64,000 nucleotides of DNA from Thermococcus paralvinellae (lineage in GTDB: Archaea; Methanobacteriota_B; Thermococci; Thermococcales; Thermococcaceae): assembly GCF_000517445.1 (NCBI RefSeq), contig NZ_CP006965.1:248001-312000 (forward strand), written 5' to 3'. Shown in pieces: positions 35,217-43,450 of this stretch. Position numbers and translations under genes: made by a program. A model generated the notes under the pieces. That model did no database searches and was not told where the DNA came from. It saw only the letters and a program-made list of their open reading frames with translations. Each line of letters opens with the position of its first letter. Positions within the stretch are counted from its first letter, which is position 1.

Positions 35217-36080
35217 TCAAAGGTATTTCTCGAAAAACTCCAGAATTCTCTTCTTATATTCATCTTTTGCTAGGAGTATTGTCCTGACATGAGGAGCTTC
35301 TGTAACCCAAAGCTCAACGTTTTGATTGATTTTCTTATTCCTTTCATGGAACTCCTGGATTTCTTCAACTTTAACGAGCGGGTCTTTCTTTCCAGCTATT
35401 AGTAAGAGGGGCTTCTTCACTTTGTCTGCATATTCTAATGGATGAACAGGTTTTCCGCCGCTTATCCACATTGTGAAGGGCTTAACAAAGATATATAGCC
35501 ATTTGGGGAGCTTTGCAAAATATTTGAGCCCTCTTGCTCCTGTTTTGTCGAGGTGCATTGGTGGAGAATCGGCAACTCCACAGCAGACTCTTTCGTCTTC
35601 AGCCAGAGCCCTTATAGTGACCATTCCACCCATTGAAAAACCTATAAGTCCAATCTTCTTAGCTTTCTCTGGGTGATTCTTCCTAAGCCAGTCAATTGCT
35701 GAGACTAGATCAATCAACTCTTTGTCCCCAACTGTTGTGTATTTTCCCTCACTCTTTCCATGTGCTCTGAAGTCAAAGGCAAGAACATTGTAGCCAGCTT
35801 TTAGTAGAATCTCCATCGTCGGTTTTATGTAGATGTCGTTCCATTTGCTTGAGGTGTATCCGTGGAGTGGGATTACTGTTTTTTCATTTTCTTGGTCAAT
35901 CCACCATGCTTGAAGTTTTAGACCGTCTCTGGTTTGTATCATCACTTCCTCGTAGTTATAGCCTAAATCTTTTGGTGTCCACTCTTTAATCTCTCTCGGT
36001 GGCTTGACCATTTTGTACGCTACAAAGACCACAAAGAGGAAAAAGAAGACTAAGAGGATAACCAAAATTTTCAGAATCAT
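35217..36080 (-). CDS. membrane-anchored alpha/beta hydrolase
   Basis: A 287-residue protein with one N-terminal transmembrane helix (about 3-22) and an alpha/beta-hydrolase domain. The nucleophile elbow is GFSMGG with S149; the acid is D233 (KKDPLV) and the base H264 (APHVRT). HGYTSSK forms the oxyanion loop. The domain probably faces outward or sits at the membrane face. The start codon overlaps the stop of the upstream MFS gene (4-base overlap), so translation is coupled. Substrate unknown. Confidence 0.87.
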   Translation of the reverse strand: MILKILVILLVFFFLFVVFVAYKMVKPPREIKEWTPKDLGYNYEEVMIQTRDGLKLQAWWIDQENEKTVIPLHGYTSSKWNDIYIKPTMEILLKAGYNVLAFDFRAHGKSEGKYTTVGDKELIDLVSAIDWLRKNHPEKAKKIGLIGFSMGGMVTIRALAEDERVCCGVADSPPMHLDKTGARGLKYFAKLPKWLYIFVKPFTMWISGGKPVHPLEYADKVKKPLLLIAGKKDPLVKVEEIQEFHERNKKINQNVELWVTEAPHVRTILLAKDEYKKRILEFFEKYL

Positions 36081-37381
36081 GACTGCTCACCCGGCTCAAG
36101 GTTCTTCATACGCCATATCATTGGCATGGCCAACAACACAAGCAGTGCACCGATTGGGAATAAAATGCGGTAATTTTCACCGGCTAAGTCAACTATTGCA
36201 CCACCAATTGTTCCTGCTAAAAGCACTGGTAGTGAACGAGTAGCTTCAAAGAATCCATAGTATCTGCCCGTAAATGCCTCTTTCTCATAGTGCGTCAATA
36301 AATCGCCGATAACTGGATAAGATGCTGCCATTAGTATTCCCCAACCTATTCCAGCTAATCCCAATGCTATCACTATTTCTGTTTGCGTTCTTATGAACCA
36401 TCCCCAAAGTTGCGGCAAGGCAAAAATGATGCCTCCGAGAATTATGCTGAGCCTCCTTCCAAGCTTGTCATAGATTATTCCTCCAGGTAGAGCTCCAAGA
36501 AGGACTGTTATGTTGAATAGAGCCATTAAGTACAAGCCGAGAGATGTCACGGCTTTAACGTTCTCTTCAGTAGCTGAACCGTGGAGGATAAATGCAAGAA
36601 TTCCATAGAGGAAGATTGCTATGAACTCAAAGCTCATCCACCAGAGTGTTTGTGCAGCATAGAACTTGAGGAAGTCCTTGTTTTCAACTATGCTCTTTAA
36701 ATATCCGATGAGACTTTCGTCCTCTTCAATTTCTGGTGCTTTTGGTTCTTTAACTATGAAATACACAAACAATGCTGCACCGATGAGAAAGGCAGCGGTT
36801 ACTATGAAAGGTATCTTTAGATATGGTGTTTGAGCTAGGGCTTTTATACCTTCGGCTTCTCCTGTTTCGGCAACAGCTTTGGCTATCAAAAATCCTGCTA
36901 ACCCAAAGAGGAAAAGATTGCCTGCCCATTCCAAAAGCGTAATTACACCGCTCGCTTTTCCTCTTTCACCACTCTCTATTGTGTCTGGCATTAAGGCTCT
37001 AAACTGTGCGGTGTATAGGTGCATTGAGAAGTAGAAGAATGCTAGCGTTAGTGCGAAACCTGCCAGAGGTACTCCAAGTGCATAGGCAGTGTAAATCATT
37101 AACGCTGCAACTCCAGCCAATATTCCCCCGATCATTATGAAAGGTCGTCTCCTTCCATGTTTTGATTTCAATGTATCGCTGTAATATCCCAAGAGTGGTG
37201 GGATTAGCAGTCCAATGATACCTTCAAGGGCTAGGATTGTTCCTTTGATAAATGCAGACTGAGTATAGCTGGAAAGCAATGGAAAGGAAAGTCCTTTATT
37301 TAATGCCCATCCTACACTTCTACTAAAACCAAGAAGCGCTAATCCCAAGACTACTCCCCAGCTGAACCTTTTACGCTCCAT
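36077..37381 (-). CDS. MFS transporter
   Basis: A 434-residue, 12-helix major facilitator protein. The loop 2-3 signature appears as GYYSDTLKSKHGRRRPFI and the second-half counterpart as GIIYDKLGRRLSII, the pattern of sugar/cation symporters (GPH or SLC45-like). It starts a three-gene operon with the hydrolase and PAP2 genes. The substrate is unknown. Confidence 0.87.
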   Translation of the reverse strand: MERKRFSWGVVLGLALLGFSRSVGWALNKGLSFPLLSSYTQSAFIKGTILALEGIIGLLIPPLLGYYSDTLKSKHGRRRPFIMIGGILAGVAALMIYTAYALGVPLAGFALTLAFFYFSMHLYTAQFRALMPDTIESGERGKASGVITLLEWAGNLFLFGLAGFLIAKAVAETGEAEGIKALAQTPYLKIPFIVTAAFLIGAALFVYFIVKEPKAPEIEEDESLIGYLKSIVENKDFLKFYAAQTLWWMSFEFIAIFLYGILAFILHGSATEENVKAVTSLGLYLMALFNITVLLGALPGGIIYDKLGRRLSIILGGIIFALPQLWGWFIRTQTEIVIALGLAGIGWGILMAASYPVIGDLLTHYEKEAFTGRYYGFFEATRSLPVLLAGTIGGAIVDLAGENYRILFPIGALLVLLAMPMIWRMKNLEPGEQS

Positions 37382-37474
37382 TACACCCCCTCCGTTTTTG
37401 CTAAATAAAAATTAAGTTTCTGAAAGTTTTATGCTTTATGGTGGTTGGAAAACAAGAAAAAAGCAAAAAGAAAG

Positions 37475-38803
37475 TCAATCCATATCTGGAATTAGCTCGT
37501 ATATGTCTTGTGGCGTTTGCCCTACAATGTCTCCTCTTCTGACAAACTGGACTGCAATCAGTGCCAAGACAAAGAATATTGTAGCAAAGATGAGCAACGA
37601 CTGATATCCAAAGTGGTCTATTGCTATTCCAGAGAGAGGTGGCGCAAAGATGTTCGCTGCCATTGAGAAGAAGTAGTAGAGACCCGTATAGCCACCAACT
37701 TTTTCTTCTGTTGTCATGTCAACGACCATTGGGAGTGAGTTTACGTTCACCATCCCCCATCCAAAGCCTCCAAGGAGGAAGAGTCCGGCAAACGCTTTTA
37801 CAACGAGGTTTACTGCTATTTTCCCGCTTGCAGCTTGGGTTCCGAGATATAAGGCAATAAGCATTACAACTATTATCACGAATAGTCCTAGTGTTATTGT
37901 TCTTTTTCTTCCAATTTTTCCTCCTATGAATCCTGCAGGGATTGAGAACACCATAAATCCTAAGGCGAAAAGTCCAAGCAAGAATGCTCCGGTGCTTTCT
38001 TTTATTCCTAGTTCAAACTTTGCGTAGCTTGTGAAAAATGTTTCTAGGGAATTAAATGCTATGAACCACAAGAATATTGCCAGCAAGATGAATAGAAGGC
38101 TCTTTTCTTGGCTTGCAAAAACGTCTTTGAGATTCTCCTTCAGCTCCCCAAAGCTTTCGTGACTCGTTTTCTTGAGCAGTTCCCATAAGCTGACCTTTTC
38201 CTTTGATGGCTTTCTGTATTCTTCCGGTTCTTTTATAAAGATGACAACCAGCAAATTGGCAATCAACATCATTGCGGCTCCAACATAGAAAGGTAGGGCA
38301 TAGTTGATATCATAGAGAGCTTTTCCTCCAAAATACGCGAAGAGTGCACCTAATCCACCCATAAAGTTTATTATTCCATTTGCTTGGCTTCTGAATCTAG
38401 ATGGGGTTATATCTGGCATTAGAGCAATTACTGGAGATCTAAAGACTGCCATGAAGAAGTTCATCAAGATGATAGTTCCCATCATTAGGGCTAAGTTTTT
38501 GTGTGCCCTTGCAACTGGTATCAAAGCAAAGAATATTGCTGCAGATGGTGCCCCTATTAGAATATAAGGCATTCTCCTTCCCCATCTTGTTCTTGTTTTA
38601 TCACTTAGTGCTCCAAGGTAGGGAAGCATAACAATTGCAAAGACATTGTCTATAACCATTACAATACCAATTATAAATGAGCTCAGTGCAAAGTCTTTCA
38701 GAAATATTGGCACATAAGCGTTGTACAATGCCCAGATAATGCTTATTCCGAAGAATCCAAATCCCAAAAGGAATATCCTTTTATAGCTGAACTTTTCGTT
38801 CAT
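37475..38803 (-). CDS. MFS transporter, GPH/SLC45-like
   Basis: A 442-residue, 12-helix facilitator related to the one downstream, with GALSDKTRTRWGRRMPYI in loop 2-3 and GGKIGRKRTITLG in the second half. Transcribed toward the other MFS operon and separated by about 90 bases. It diverges from the glycerophosphodiesterase pair, which makes a glycerophosphodiester, glycerol phosphate or sugar substrate plausible but unproven. Confidence 0.87.
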   Translation of the reverse strand: MNEKFSYKRIFLLGFGFFGISIIWALYNAYVPIFLKDFALSSFIIGIVMVIDNVFAIVMLPYLGALSDKTRTRWGRRMPYILIGAPSAAIFFALIPVARAHKNLALMMGTIILMNFFMAVFRSPVIALMPDITPSRFRSQANGIINFMGGLGALFAYFGGKALYDINYALPFYVGAAMMLIANLLVVIFIKEPEEYRKPSKEKVSLWELLKKTSHESFGELKENLKDVFASQEKSLLFILLAIFLWFIAFNSLETFFTSYAKFELGIKESTGAFLLGLFALGFMVFSIPAGFIGGKIGRKRTITLGLFVIIVVMLIALYLGTQAASGKIAVNLVVKAFAGLFLLGGFGWGMVNVNSLPMVVDMTTEEKVGGYTGLYYFFSMAANIFAPPLSGIAIDHFGYQSLLIFATIFFVLALIAVQFVRRGDIVGQTPQDIYELIPDMD

Positions 38804-38895
38804 TATTGTACACCTCCTGCATTTGATGCATATTTTTGTCTAAGTGACAAGACATTTTTAAATTTTGAGCATATGTATTTGGAGTTGTGATGAAA

Positions 38896-39615
38896 ATGTC
38901 CAGAGCTCTAGTCCTTGGTCACAGTGGCTTTAGGGAGTTATATCCAGAAAACACTATAATAGCGTTTGAAAAAGCAATTAAAGCTGGAGCCGATGGAATT
39001 GAGTTTGATGTTTGGCTCACAAAAGATGGAAAGCTTGTTACACTTCATGACGGCAAATTTAGGACAAATGATGAAGTTTACTGCATTAAGGAGTTGAGCT
39101 TAGAGAGCCTTAGAAATCTCCACCCTTATGGCAAATTTATCCCAACTGTTGATGAACTTTTTGAAAGGTTTCCCAACTCAATTTTTAATATTGACGTGAA
39201 GGATAAAGAAGCTGTAAAGCCTCTTTTAAAACTTGTTGAGAAGTTTGACAGCTTTGATAGGGCGATATTTTCATCTCCAAGCCCCGAGACACTTAAATTT
39301 ATTAGAGAACATTCTAAAGAAGCTATGCTTGGATTTTCTATAGTCACGGAAGCTGGAATAGCCAAAGCAGCGTTGCTTAAAAGAAACTTGAACTTGTATT
39401 CCCTCCACGTGCCGTTAGATGGTATTAGCTATGTGGGATTCCCTATGTTTGTTGCTCTGTTAAAGTGGGCAAGAGGGTTGGGAGTTAAGGTCTTTATGTG
39501 GAACTATGAAATGGATGAGCTTTTCTGGTTGCCTAGATTGAAGGGATTATATGACGGAATTATTGCAGATAACGTTGTAAAAGTACTAAATCTCTTAGAA
39601 TTAGGCGTTCTTTAG
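38896..39615 (+). CDS. glycerophosphodiester phosphodiesterase-like protein, altered active site
   Basis: A 239-residue TIM-barrel protein of the GDPD family. Metal/acid residues in [11 protein letters not shown] and TLHD are kept, but the N-terminal HRG motif reads HSG (H9-S10) and the usual N-I-E-I-K is NIDVK. The downstream paralogue has HRG and NIEIK. The arginine contacts substrate phosphate in studied enzymes, so activity may be changed or lost. The start MSRALVLGH follows TTGTGATGAAA; GTG 38887 and ATG 38890 are alternatives. Confidence 0.8.
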   Translation: MSRALVLGHSGFRELYPENTIIAFEKAIKAGADGIEFDVWLTKDGKLVTLHDGKFRTNDEVYCIKELSLESLRNLHPYGKFIPTVDELFERFPNSIFNIDVKDKEAVKPLLKLVEKFDSFDRAIFSSPSPETLKFIREHSKEAMLGFSIVTEAGIAKAALLKRNLNLYSLHVPLDGISYVGFPMFVALLKWARGLGVKVFMWNYEMDELFWLPRLKGLYDGIIADNVVKVLNLLELGVL

Positions 39616-39657
39616 GCAAAATGTTTTTAAACTGTAGAAGGTGTTTCTTTTGAGGCG

Positions 39658-40419
39658 ATGGACATGCCAAGCTGGGAAGAGAACAGAGTTTTAGTCCTTG
39701 GACATAGAGGATTCATGTCAAAATATCCTGAGAACAGTATTTTGGCATTTGTTGAAGCTATAAGTGCTGGTGCAGATGGTATTGAGCTCGACGTCTGGCT
39801 GACCAAAGATGGGAAAGCGATAATAATGCACGATGAAACTTTAGAAAGAACTGCAAAGATAAAGAAAAAGACCAAGGATGTTACTCTTGAGGAGATAAAG
39901 GCTGCTGACTTGGGGATGGGTCAGAGGATTCCAACTCTTGAGGAAGTTTTCCAAGCTATCCCAAAAGATGCTCTCATTAATATCGAGATTAAAGATGTAG
40001 ATGCTGCAGAGGAGAGTATTAAAATAGTTAGAAAATTTGATGCCTGCGATAGAGTTATGATTTCTTCATTCAACATCGATGCCCTCAGAAAGGTTAGGGA
40101 ATACAGCGAAAATGTTAGACTTGGCCTTTTAATTGATAATGAGCAGGTAGTCCCACAAATTCCTAAGCTGAAGAAAGAGCTCAAGCTCTGGTCTGTGAAT
40201 GCTCCTATGGAAGGAATACCAATTATTGGATTTGAGAAGTTCAGGCAGGCTTTGGCTTGGGCTAAGAGCTTGGGATTAAAGGTTGTGCTTTGGACTGAAA
40301 ATGACGAGCTATACTATCAAAATGACAACTTAAAGCGCTTAGTGGGTCTTTTTGATGTCATAATTACGGATGATGTTGCAAGGATGATTGAATATCTGAA
40401 GAGTTTAGGTTTGAGGTGA
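39658..40419 (+). CDS. glycerophosphodiester phosphodiesterase
   Basis: A 253-residue GDPD with canonical residues: H16-R17-G18, [19 protein letters not shown] and NIEIKD. It hydrolyses glycerophosphodiesters to glycerol-3-phosphate and an alcohol. It lies 42 bases after its degenerate paralogue, with a TTTTTAAAC TATA-like element between them. With glpK and the G3P dehydrogenase operon downstream, it fits a glycerolipid or polar-headgroup salvage pathway. Start ATG at 39658 after TGAGGCG; ATG at 39664 is possible. Confidence 0.9.
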   Translation: MDMPSWEENRVLVLGHRGFMSKYPENSILAFVEAISAGADGIELDVWLTKDGKAIIMHDETLERTAKIKKKTKDVTLEEIKAADLGMGQRIPTLEEVFQAIPKDALINIEIKDVDAAEESIKIVRKFDACDRVMISSFNIDALRKVREYSENVRLGLLIDNEQVVPQIPKLKKELKLWSVNAPMEGIPIIGFEKFRQALAWAKSLGLKVVLWTENDELYYQNDNLKRLVGLFDVIITDDVARMIEYLKSLGLR

Positions 40420-40494
40420 TTCCTTTTATTTCTTCATGCTTGAGTGAGCGAAGGAATTATATATTGCCGGAGTGTATTCCTAGATGGTGGGAAG

Positions 40495-40740
40495 ATGGAA
40501 ATTGTGATTCCTGATGATGTTCTTATATCGCTCAAGCTTCCCAGAAAGGAGCTTGAAAAGGAGCTTAAGCTCGAGTTAGCGGTTATTCTTTATCAACGGG
40601 GAGCATTGTCACTTGGGAAAGCCGCTAAACTTGCGGGCATTACAAAAAGGAAGTTCCTGGAGGAACTTGCAAAAAGAGGGATTCCAAGACACTACACAGA
40701 AAAGGAACTTGAGGAGGATTTGGAGTTTGCCCGTAGTTAG
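40495..40740 (+). CDS. UPF0175 family antitoxin-like protein
   Basis: An 81-residue small protein: an N-terminal strand (MEIVIPDDVLISLKLP) and a helical segment with a helix-turn-helix look (LSLGKAAKLAGITKRKFLEEL). This is the UPF0175 family, found next to DUF3368/PIN toxins in archaea and cyanobacteria. It likely binds and represses its own promoter, which holds a TATA element (GAATTATATATTG) near 40455. SD GGTGGGAAG. Overlaps the PIN gene by 14 bases. Confidence 0.83.
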   Translation: MEIVIPDDVLISLKLPRKELEKELKLELAVILYQRGALSLGKAAKLAGITKRKFLEELAKRGIPRHYTEKELEEDLEFARS

Positions 40741-41212
40741 CAACTCCACACCGTTAATTCACTTGGCTAAGATTGATAGACTCGATCTTCTAAAAGAGTT
40801 CTTTGGAGAAATCTTTATTCCTGAAGCCGTTTATAGAGAGTGCATCCTTGAGGGTAAAGGTTCAGAAGATTCTGAGCTCATTGAAAAGGCTGAGTGGATT
40901 AAAGTTGTGAGAATAAAAGACGAGACCCTCAAAAAGTCTTTAATGCTCGAGCTTGATGAGGGAGAAAGTGAGGCAATAGTTTTAGCCCTTGAGATGAATT
41001 CCGAATTGCTCCTCATTGATGACTATGATGGTAGGGAAATTGCAAGGGCATTAGGTTTGAAAGTTACAGGAACAATTGGTGTCTTGTTAAAGGCAAAGTT
41101 TCAAGGAAAAATCACCAGCTTAAAAGAGGAGCTCGAAAAGCTCAAGAAAACCGGCTTTTGGCTAAGCGATGAGCTTTATAAAAAGATATTGGAAGAAGTT
41201 GGAGAGAGTTAA
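40727..41212 (+). CDS. DUF3368/PIN-domain toxin-like nuclease
   Basis: A 161-residue PIN protein starting with a TTG at 40727: PVVSNSTPLIHLAKIDRLDL, the typical DUF3368 N-terminus in which SNSTPL replaces the LDTS of classic VapC. The acidic residues follow in LDEGESEAIVLALE and LLIDDYDGREIA. It is predicted to cleave RNA and to be held inactive by the UPF0175 protein. The TTG start overlaps the antitoxin reading frame and has GAGGAGG ten bases upstream, so coupling is expected. Its stop overlaps that of the minus-strand small membrane ORF. Confidence 0.82.
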   Translation: MPVVSNSTPLIHLAKIDRLDLLKEFFGEIFIPEAVYRECILEGKGSEDSELIEKAEWIKVVRIKDETLKKSLMLELDEGESEAIVLALEMNSELLLIDDYDGREIARALGLKVTGTIGVLLKAKFQGKITSLKEELEKLKKTGFWLSDELYKKILEEVGES

Positions 41213-41391
41213 GTTTCCTTTGCCTTCTTCATGCCGATTTCAACGCCCTTGGCTATGGCTTCTTGGAGAAGTTGCTGAGTCTTAAAGAATCTATACCTGC
41301 GATAAGCAAAAATCCCAATAATTAAAGCGGCAAATGTTGATAAACCATCAATCATGGCCAAATACAAATTTCCAGAGGAGTAATACGCCAT
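41209..41391 (-). CDS. small membrane protein, hypothetical
   Basis: A 60-residue protein with one transmembrane helix (about 13-29; MIDGLSTFAALIIGIFAY) followed by a basic helix. No family recognised. No clear SD precedes the ATG, and an inverted repeat AGGGTT/AACCCT (41392-41410) lies right upstream; an internal ATG at 41355 is an alternative start. Converges with the PIN gene with a 4-base overlap. Moderate confidence only. Confidence 0.5.
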   Translation of the reverse strand: MAYYSSGNLYLAMIDGLSTFAALIIGIFAYRRYRFFKTQQLLQEAIAKGVEIGMKKAKET

Positions 41392-41467
41392 AGGGTTAAA
41401 TAAAAACCCTAACGCCCAAATGAATATGAAGCTTTTGTAAATTTTTCTGAATCTTCAAGGGACTCTC

Positions 41468-41578
41468 CTAGGATGCTACCTTTTTCCTCTGGACATCCCA
41501 GATACTTAAAAATACGATAAATACATAAACAATGCCTAGGAAGTACCTAACTCCTACAGAGATATAATCAGTGTCCAT
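41468..41578 (-). CDS. 36-residue membrane peptide ORF
   Basis: Reads MDTDYISVGVRYFLGIVYVF, then a short hydrophobic stretch and a basic tail (QRKKVAS). One transmembrane helix is predicted by eye. Upstream on the minus strand is GGAGGGAGAAGGG, a good ribosome site, and a TATA element at 41625-41637. It lies upstream of the 60-residue membrane ORF on the same strand (76-base gap). No homologue is known to me. Confidence 0.45.
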   Translation of the reverse strand: MDTDYISVGVRYFLGIVYVFIVFLSIWDVQRKKVAS

Positions 41579-41624
41579 TTCCCTTCTCCCTCCGGGATAT
41601 TAGTAAATTTCTATTCTCTTTTGA

Positions 41625-41637
41625 AATATTTATAGAT
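41625..41637. promoter_or_regulatory. TATA element readable on both strands
   Basis: AATATTTATAG / CTATAAATATT. On the plus strand it predicts a start near 41660 for the GC-rich RNA; on the minus strand a start near 41605 for the 36-residue ORF. Confidence 0.45.
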
Positions 41638-41657
41638 TTTCCCTTCTCCTGAAGGGT

Positions 41658-41792
41658 GAATATATCGGGGCGAGGGACGTCAGCCCCCGATAGATGAGAA
41701 AAAGCGAGGTGTGGAGCGGAGCTCCACTACAGGGGATTGAAGGTAGAGGAAGATAAGGGGGCGGAGCCCCCTTGTCGTCCCTCACCGAAGGG
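41658..41792 (+). ncRNA. GC-rich structured RNA candidate upstream of glpK
   Basis: An island of high GC in AT-rich surroundings. Stems: TATCGGGG (41663-41670) with CCCCGATA (41685-41692); GTGGAGC (41711-41717) with GCTCCAC (41721-41727); AAGGGGGC (41755-41762) with GCCCCCTT (41766-41773). The loop of the first holds GAGGGACG (41672-41679), which pairs with CGTCCCTC (41776-41783), giving a pseudoknot. Both hairpins share the apex GCGGAGC. It may be an independent RNA, a glpK leader element or a repeat; strand is inferred from the TATA position. Confidence 0.6.
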
Positions 41793-41801
41793 TTAATATA
41801 T
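41793..41801 (+). promoter_or_regulatory. probable TATA box of glpK
   Basis: TTAATATAT lies 35-43 bases before the glpK ATG, predicting a short leader. It is part of the second copy of the direct repeat. Confidence 0.5.
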
Positions 41802-41835
41802 CTAACTTGGTGATTTTTCATTTTGGTGAACATCA

Positions 41836-43317
41836 ATGGACAAATTTATACTTTCTCTTGATGAAGGGACAACTTCTGCTCGGGCAATAATCTTCGACAA
41901 GGAGAGTAACATCTTGGGGGTTGGGCAGTATGAGTTTCCCCAGTATTACCCAAAGCCAGGATGGGTTGAACATAATCCTGAAGAAATCTGGGATGCTCAG
42001 CTTAGGGCTATAAAAACAGCTCTAGAAAATGCTAAAATCACTCCAGAGCAGATAGCAGCAATTGGAATAACAAATCAGAGGGAAACAACGATAATCTGGA
42101 ACAAAGATGGAAAGCCGGTTTACAATGCTATTGTCTGGCAGTGCAGAAGAACTGCGGAGATAATTGAGGACATTAAGCGAAATTATGGAGAGATAATAAA
42201 GGAAAAGACGGGACTTGTTCCAGATGCCTATTTTTCAGCTTCAAAGATCAAGTGGCTCCTTGACAACGTCCCAGGTTTGAAAGAAAAAGCTCAGAAAGGG
42301 GAAGTGATGTTTGGAACAATTGACACCTTCTTGATTTACGAGCTCACAGGTGAACATGTTACTGATTACTCCAATGCCTCAAGAACGATGCTCTTCAATA
42401 TCAAGAAGCTAGAGTGGGATGAGGAGCTTTTGGAAATCTTCGGAATTCCAGATGCAATTTTGCCTGAGGTTAAGGAGTCAAGTGAGATTTATGGCTACAC
42501 TAAAAAAGAGCTGTTTGGTGTTGAGATTCCAGTGAGCGGAGACGCTGGGGATCAGCAGGCAGCTCTGTTTGGGCAGGCATGCTTTGATGAAGGCATGGTA
42601 AAAGCAACTTACGGCACTGGAAACTTCATCCTCGTCAATACAGGCAATAAAATAAAGTATTCCCAAAACCTTCTCACGACCATAGCTTGGGGATTGAATG
42701 GAAAAATCAGCTATGCCCTTGAGGGAAGCGTTTTTATAACCGGCGCAGCTGTTCAGTGGCTTAGGGATGGGTTAAAAATTATAAACAGTGCAGCTGAAAC
42801 CGAGGAACTTGCCTCAAAGTTAGCATCAAATGAGGGAGTTTACTTTGTACCAGCCTTTGTTGGTCTCGGTGCTCCTTACTGGGATCAGTTTGCAAGGGGT
42901 TTGATAATTGGTATAACAAGAGGCACTACAAGGGAGCACCTTGCGAGAGCTACGCTTGAGGCGATAGCGTATCTCACGAAAGATGTGATAGATGATATGG
43001 AGAAGGAAGTTTCAATCAAGGAGCTTAGGGTTGATGGGGGAGCAACCAAGAACAACTTCCTCATGCAGTTCCAAGCTGACATCTTAGGAAAAATGGTCAT
43101 AAGACCTGTTGTTCAAGAGACAACCGCTTTGGGAGCTGCATATCTGGCTGGTTTAGCAGTGAACTACTGGGAAAGCTTAGAGGAAATCAGAGATCTTTGG
43201 AAAGTTGAAAGAGTGTTTGAACCAAAGATGGATGAGAAAGAGAGGGAAAAGCTCTACAAGGGTTGGAAAGAGGCCGTAAAAAGAGCTCTAGGATGGGCAA
43301 GGATCATTGGAATTTAA
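41836..43317 (+). CDS. glpK: glycerol kinase
   Basis: A 493-residue FGGY kinase making sn-glycerol-3-phosphate from glycerol and ATP. The N-terminal phosphate loop [11 protein letters not shown], the signature region around [28 protein letters not shown] and the adenine-site motif [13 protein letters not shown] are present. The start [10 protein letters not shown] has GGTGAAC upstream. It lies downstream of the GC-rich RNA element and 133 bases before the G3P dehydrogenase operon. Confidence 0.97.
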   Translation: MDKFILSLDEGTTSARAIIFDKESNILGVGQYEFPQYYPKPGWVEHNPEEIWDAQLRAIKTALENAKITPEQIAAIGITNQRETTIIWNKDGKPVYNAIVWQCRRTAEIIEDIKRNYGEIIKEKTGLVPDAYFSASKIKWLLDNVPGLKEKAQKGEVMFGTIDTFLIYELTGEHVTDYSNASRTMLFNIKKLEWDEELLEIFGIPDAILPEVKESSEIYGYTKKELFGVEIPVSGDAGDQQAALFGQACFDEGMVKATYGTGNFILVNTGNKIKYSQNLLTTIAWGLNGKISYALEGSVFITGAAVQWLRDGLKIINSAAETEELASKLASNEGVYFVPAFVGLGAPYWDQFARGLIIGITRGTTREHLARATLEAIAYLTKDVIDDMEKEVSIKELRVDGGATKNNFLMQFQADILGKMVIRPVVQETTALGAAYLAGLAVNYWESLEEIRDLWKVERVFEPKMDEKEREKLYKGWKEAVKRALGWARIIGI

Positions 43318-43384
43318 GTTCTCAAATTTTGGTTTTAGGGCATTATTGAAAGTATTTTCACATTTAAAGCCTGTTGGAAGCAGA

Positions 43385-43395
43385 AAATATTTAAA
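43385..43395 (+). promoter_or_regulatory. promoter of the G3P dehydrogenase operon
   Basis: AAATATTTAAA with BRE-like purines upstream; predicted start near 43415. A second AT-rich box (43412-43423) is too near the SD to be the main one. Confidence 0.45.
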
Positions 43396-43450
43396 CTTTA
43401 CTTCATCTAACTTTTAAATATTTGAAGTGGAAACCAGTGGAGGTGTATTC

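Larger units (their letters stand above)
41651..41802. repeat. 16-bp direct repeats flanking the GC-rich element
   Basis: GAAGGGTGAATATATC (41651-41666) and GAAGGGTTAATATATC (41787-41802) differ at one base and enclose 120 bp. CCCTTC at 41641 can pair with either GAAGGG. Confidence 0.7.

Noticed and set aside
41630-41836. 68-codon minus-strand frame across the GC-rich element
   Set aside because: Its proline-rich reading follows the GC-rich stems and it has no SD; RNA structure explains the region better.
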